NCBI GenBank assembly: GCA_020025535.1 | Contig: JAHHRY010000005.1 | Location: 45,454-109,453 of the forward strand | DNA length: 64,000 nucleotides | Direction: 5' to 3' | DNA from: Oscillospiraceae bacterium | GTDB lineage: Bacteria; Bacillota; Clostridia; Oscillospirales; Oscillospiraceae | Part shown: positions 60,914-64,000 of the stretch, in pieces | Layout: every line of letters starts with the position of its first letter | Position numbering within the stretch: the stretch's first letter is position 1 | Program-made: the position numbers and the translations under genes | Notes under the pieces: generated by a model | Told to the model about the DNA's origin: nothing | The model's database searches: none | What the model saw: the letters and a program-made list of their open reading frames with translations, nothing else

Positions 60914-61858
60914 ATGGAGAATTATACTGTTGAGCATATCTCATTTCTAAGTTCAGACGGAGTCAGCACCATCTCCGGTCAGATTTATATTCCCAAAACC
61001 AAGCCAAAGGGAATTATCCAGATCTCCCACGGAATGTGTGAATATATCGGAAGATATCACCGTTTCATGGCAGATCTGGCAGATAGCGGATTCATCGTCG
61101 CCGCTCATGATCATCTGGGGCACGGAGACTCCTCCCCCGAAGACCGCTACGGTTATTTCGGCGACACCGACGGTTATAAGCATCTCGTGGAAGATCTTCA
61201 CTTAATGACGGCACTGGTGAAACAGAAATTTGAGATTCTCCCCTATTTTCTGTTCGGACACAGTATGGGTTCCTTCATCACCAGACTCTATCTCAGTAAA
61301 TATTCCTATGAACTGAACGGTGTCATCATCTGCGGAACCGGCGGCCCCAATCCCATGTCCAAAACCGGCGCCGTCATTGCCAATTTTGTAAGCTCCGCAA
61401 GAGGACCTCTTTACCGAAGCCCCTTGCTCGACCATATGGCATTCGGTTCTTTCAACAAAAAATTCTCTCCCTGCCGCACTTCCAAAGACTGGCTTACCAG
61501 AGACGAAGACATCGTCGACAAATATCTCAGTGATCCCAAATGTATGTTTCTGTTCACAGCGGTGGGCTTTCGTGATCTGACCACCCTCAGTGCCATGACC
61601 AACAGCTCTGCCTGGTATAAGAGCCTGAATCCCGAACTTCCCATGCTGCTGATCTCAGGCGGCATGGATCCTGTCGGCGATTACGGAAAAGGCGTGACGA
61701 AAGTATTCTGTCAGCTTCACGACACCGGTATCCAAAACATTACCATGCATCTGTATCCGGATGCCCGCCACGAACTTCTGAACGAAATCAATTATCAGGA
61801 AGTCTTCAGCGATATCTCCATATGGATCGGCGGATTGCTGGCTGTCCGGGAAAGATAA
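60914..61858 (+). CDS. Alpha/beta hydrolase, monoacylglycerol lipase-like
   Basis: 314 residues. IIQISHGMCEYIGRYHRF is the family oxyanion segment; the nucleophile elbow is FGHSMGS with Ser117; later LISGGMDPVGDYG holds the acid Asp and YPDARHELLNE the His. It belongs to the serine aminopeptidase S33/monoglyceride lipase (PldB) group. No signal peptide. It follows the radical SAM gene by 138 bases. TAGGAGATTACC precedes the start. Confidence 0.88.
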   Translation: MENYTVEHISFLSSDGVSTISGQIYIPKTKPKGIIQISHGMCEYIGRYHRFMADLADSGFIVAAHDHLGHGDSSPEDRYGYFGDTDGYKHLVEDLHLMTALVKQKFEILPYFLFGHSMGSFITRLYLSKYSYELNGVIICGTGGPNPMSKTGAVIANFVSSARGPLYRSPLLDHMAFGSFNKKFSPCRTSKDWLTRDEDIVDKYLSDPKCMFLFTAVGFRDLTTLSAMTNSSAWYKSLNPELPMLLISGGMDPVGDYGKGVTKVFCQLHDTGIQNITMHLYPDARHELLNEINYQEVFSDISIWIGGLLAVRER

Positions 61859-61896
61859 CCAGTTCTTCCGTCAGAGGCGCTTCTTTCACTCCCTTT

Positions 61897-63126
61897 TCAG
61901 CTCCTGTGACGCCAAGAGGCTTCCGTTTGCAATATTGCAAGGATCCGCCGAACCGCATATTTTAACCCCCTCCTTTGCAGCCCGGACGCCAAGGAGGGGG
62001 TTTGCATATAATCTGCTCGGTCTTTTTTACCACCAGGCAACAGATCAATCACATGATTCATGGCAGTTAAAGCCGGTGCAACCGAACTGCTATTCTTTTG
62101 ATAATAGATACTGGACTTTGCTGCCACGGTACCATTATTTCTAAAGGTGATTAACACATAAATCGTCTTGTTAATTGGCAGTGCCCGTTCACTGTATTCA
62201 ACACCATTGCTGTCTACAAATGCAATTTTTGTCACTGCCAAATCCGGCAGCGGAGGCGCTTTTTTAGTAAAGGCAATTGCTGCACCATACCCCTTCGTCA
62301 CCAAGTCTTGGAATGTCTTATATGTACCAGCAGAAATTGCAGTTGCTTTATCCCAGAGACCCATTCCATCAGGAGTATATAACGCATTGGGGAAAATCTG
62401 GTTTGTAAATCTGGAGATAAATGACCAGCCGGGGACATTTGAGCCATTACGGCTATAGCCAAATGTCTGTCCGCCATAAATCGCCATTTCCGTAGGTGTC
62501 ATGGCTACCGGCGTCCATTCTATGCTGATGAAGTAAATTGGTTCAACAATAATCTTGTCGCCTAACGCCATCGATGCAGTGCCGTTTTGAAACCCCAGCA
62601 TTCTGGCAATAACATTGATATTTTCTGTTGTTGACTGCCATTGAGCCATTTTACTGGGTGTAGATGGCAACTTCGTAAAAAAGCCCAGCTCAGTTTCTTT
62701 GTAGCACTGGGCAGTTTCCATACTCGTGCTGACTGCTAATGTGCAATTGGCAGTTCCCTGTTTCAGATTTTTTTCAAAATCTTTCACATAATCATATTTC
62801 GGGTATTTCGGCATGACCCGTTCCAGAATGTCATAATAGCCAATTGTATTACGTTTGTTGATCCATACATCAAAAACAGATTGTTCCACTTTCTTGTTGG
62901 AATATTCTCCGTTAGCCAATATTCCGGAAAACCGATAGCCTACCAGACATTCGTCTGCTGTGCCAAAGGGCAACACATATGAGCCCTGGCCATCCTGAGA
63001 CGCAGACCCGCCGCTATTGCCATCACCATCCCATGAAATCGCACCGGCTGATGCAATTAAAGATAGTACCATGGCAACTAGCAGACAAAATGCCAATATG
63101 CGATTAAGCGTATGTTTGCTGTGCAT
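61897..63126 (-). CDS. Secreted CARDB-like protein with aberrant C-terminus
   Basis: 409 residues. Signal peptide to about residue 29 (ILAFCLLVAMVLSLIASAGA). Residues 30-300 are unassigned, with Tyr- and Trp-rich strands. Residues ~300-365 resemble a CARDB domain: DLAVTKIAFVDSNG and YVLITFRNNGTVAAKSSIYY. After LLPGG the composition changes to Arg-rich sequence (KKDRADYMQTPSLASGLQRR) over a 12-bp inverted repeat at 61964-62002, as if the original end were lost. GGGGGAATTGCT precedes the ATG. Downstream of the Cys-rich gene on the same strand. Confidence 0.7.
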   Translation of the reverse strand: MHSKHTLNRILAFCLLVAMVLSLIASAGAISWDGDGNSGGSASQDGQGSYVLPFGTADECLVGYRFSGILANGEYSNKKVEQSVFDVWINKRNTIGYYDILERVMPKYPKYDYVKDFEKNLKQGTANCTLAVSTSMETAQCYKETELGFFTKLPSTPSKMAQWQSTTENINVIARMLGFQNGTASMALGDKIIVEPIYFISIEWTPVAMTPTEMAIYGGQTFGYSRNGSNVPGWSFISRFTNQIFPNALYTPDGMGLWDKATAISAGTYKTFQDLVTKGYGAAIAFTKKAPPLPDLAVTKIAFVDSNGVEYSERALPINKTIYVLITFRNNGTVAAKSSIYYQKNSSSVAPALTAMNHVIDLLPGGKKDRADYMQTPSLASGLQRRGLKYAVRRILAILQTEASWRHRS

Positions 63127-63188
63127 AGCAATTCCCCCTAAAAGTTGTTGTTCTTTTTTATTATGAGTGACGGCAATGCAAAAAACAA

Positions 63189-63217
63189 AAAAGCAGGCGG
63201 AGATTCCGTCTGCTTTT
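63189..63217 (-). terminator. Terminator after the Cys-rich protein
   Basis: AAAAGCAGGCGGA/TCCGTCTGCTTTT hairpin, with a T-rich tail on the minus strand. Confidence 0.8.
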
Positions 63218-63230
63218 CTGTGCTTATTGT

Positions 63231-64000
63231 TTAGATCTTTTTGCGCTTATCATCGGCATTCTGCGGAATCAGGAAAGATGTGGTTTCCTGAGACGCAGGG
63301 CGGCAATGATAGTCTGCTACAGCCTGAATTGCCTTCTGCTGATTGAATGCATCAATATCTTCCTGTTTGCAGGTATGACACTGGTTGGCCTTACACATAA
63401 CGCCACAAATAACGCAAGGCATATCTACAAGATACTGCGTGCAAATTTTAGTGTAATCCTTACAGATAGACCAATGAGGTTTGCCGCATACCTGACAATA
63501 CTTCACAGGGTCTCGATAGATATCATATTCAGGACACTTAGTATGGTCAACATATGTGGTCAAATCGTAAGGGTCTACTACAAAGAAGCTGCTGCAATCT
63601 GAGCGACCGCACCAAATACAGCCTTTTTCGATATCTCTCATCAGGGCTTCGTGCTCATTTGGTGTCAGGCAGGTATGATTCGGGAAACCGCAGCTATAAT
63701 CGTTATGCTGCGCCTTAGCCATATTGAATCGCTCTTCAGGAGTCATATGGATGGGGGGATAAATATGCAGGAAGGCTTCTCTTGTCTTTGCATCCCAGGA
63801 ATTCCAGTCCTTGGCACGAATGGTGGCGGGAGTGACGTCAAATTTGTAATCATCATAGTTGGGACGATGACTCTGATCTGGCAGGTTGGGCTTGGGAATG
63901 CTGGCTTCGGGCTCAGTAGGCTCGGGTTCCGTAGGCTCGGGCTCGGTAGGCTCGGGCTCGGTAGGCTCGGGCTCGGTAGGCTCGGGCTCGGTAGGCTCGG
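63231..64000 (-). CDS. Cys-rich protein with EPTEP repeats (5' end cut by window)
   Basis: The frame is open from the right edge, 256 codons visible. It begins in a Thr-Glu-Pro repeat (EPTEP, encoded by perfect 15-base units), then a linker (IPKPNLPDQSHRPNYDDYKF), a region DWNSWDAKTREAFLHIYPP and a Cys-rich C-terminal half with CxxC pairs: CIWCGRSDC, CQVCGKPHW and CVICGVMCKANQCHTC. These look like structural zinc ribbons. The repeats suggest an extracellular spacer with a signal peptide beyond the window. No family recognised. Confidence 0.7.
   Translation of the reverse strand, partial: EPTEPEPTEPEPTEPEPTEPEPTEPEPTEPEASIPKPNLPDQSHRPNYDDYKFDVTPATIRAKDWNSWDAKTREAFLHIYPPIHMTPEERFNMAKAQHNDYSCGFPNHTCLTPNEHEALMRDIEKGCIWCGRSDCSSFFVVDPYDLTTYVDHTKCPEYDIYRDPVKYCQVCGKPHWSICKDYTKICTQYLVDMPCVICGVMCKANQCHTCKQEDIDAFNQQKAIQAVADYHCRPASQETTSFLIPQNADDKRKKI
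63916..64000. repeat. 15-bp tandem repeat encoding EPTEP
   Basis: Unit GTAGGCTCGGGCTCG on the plus strand, repeated five times plus a partial copy at the edge; the first unit differs in two bases. It is in frame with the Cys-rich gene and may vary in copy number. Confidence 0.9.

Noticed and set aside
63916..64000. Tandem repeat as a CRISPR array
   Set aside because: Units are 15 bp, contiguous without spacers, and encode EPTEP in frame.

Overview
The window looks like a chromosome segment from a gut-type Clostridia of the Oscillospiraceae/Ruminococcaceae kind. Support for this is inference from content: strong GGAGG ribosome sites, HPr kinase, a SpoVB-like flippase, a DUF3793/FeoB iron locus, ClbS/DfsB and DUF1835 proteins, the der-plsY-gpsA and yceD-rpmF gene orders, mid GC, and an anaerobic cobalamin pathway. 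Species cannot be named from sequence alone.

Layout. (1) 0-12 kb is conserved housekeeping, mostly on the minus strand: a cut cytidine deaminase-like gene, a pseudouridine synthase and hprK, rpmB (plus), der-plsY-gpsA, yceD-rpmF, a MOP flippase, pepD, secG and prfB. (2) 12.1-15.6 kb is a small decayed island beside tRNA-Arg(CCT). A degenerate tRNA-Arg 3' half marks the far side; between lie a lipoprotein and a twice-frameshifted DNRLRE-type surface protein. (3) 15.9-20.0 kb: PfkB kinase, SpoU methyltransferase, YbaK, amidase and HAD phosphatase. (4) 20.3-24.4 kb: a ferrous iron locus (feoA-feoA-feoB-Cys-rich protein, then DUF3793 and flavodoxin) carrying five GTTAG-N6-CTAAC palindromes. (5) 24.6-30 kb: VOC and ClbS-like proteins, then a plus-strand ybaK/nitroreductase/marR/uvrA-like operon with two paired operators at its promoter. 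(6) 30-35.4 kb: DUF1835 and DUF2089 proteins, two more decayed membrane or lipoprotein genes, an intact lipoprotein and a 167-bp direct repeat.

(7) 35.4-54.9 kb is the main system. A twelve-gene minus-strand cobalamin operon (phosphatase-like, cobO, cbiP, cobD, cbiB, a cbiJ-cbiE-cbiT fusion, cbiH, cbiG, cbiF, cbiD, cbiC, cbiA) is headed by a cobalamin riboswitch and terminator. cbiL is divergent. A second operon with its own cobalamin riboswitch and terminator encodes a lipoprotein form of cobaltochelatase CbiK, a small lipoprotein sharing CbiK's extra C-terminal domain, and a BtuFCD-type importer whose ATPase has an extra domain. With CbiK included, the steps from sirohydrochlorin to adenosylcobinamide-phosphate are all present; lower-ligand assembly genes (cobU, cobS, cobT) are not in the window.

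(8) 55-62 kb: a patatin phospholipase, an LPG-synthase-like membrane protein, two DUF308/HdeD-like membrane proteins, a TetR regulator, a radical SAM enzyme and a monoacylglycerol-lipase-like hydrolase. A recurring TAGGCAA/TTGCCCAA motif links them; this may be a lipid remodelling module. (9) 62-64 kb: a secreted CARDB-like protein with an odd C-terminus and a Cys-rich protein with EPTEP repeats that runs off the window end.
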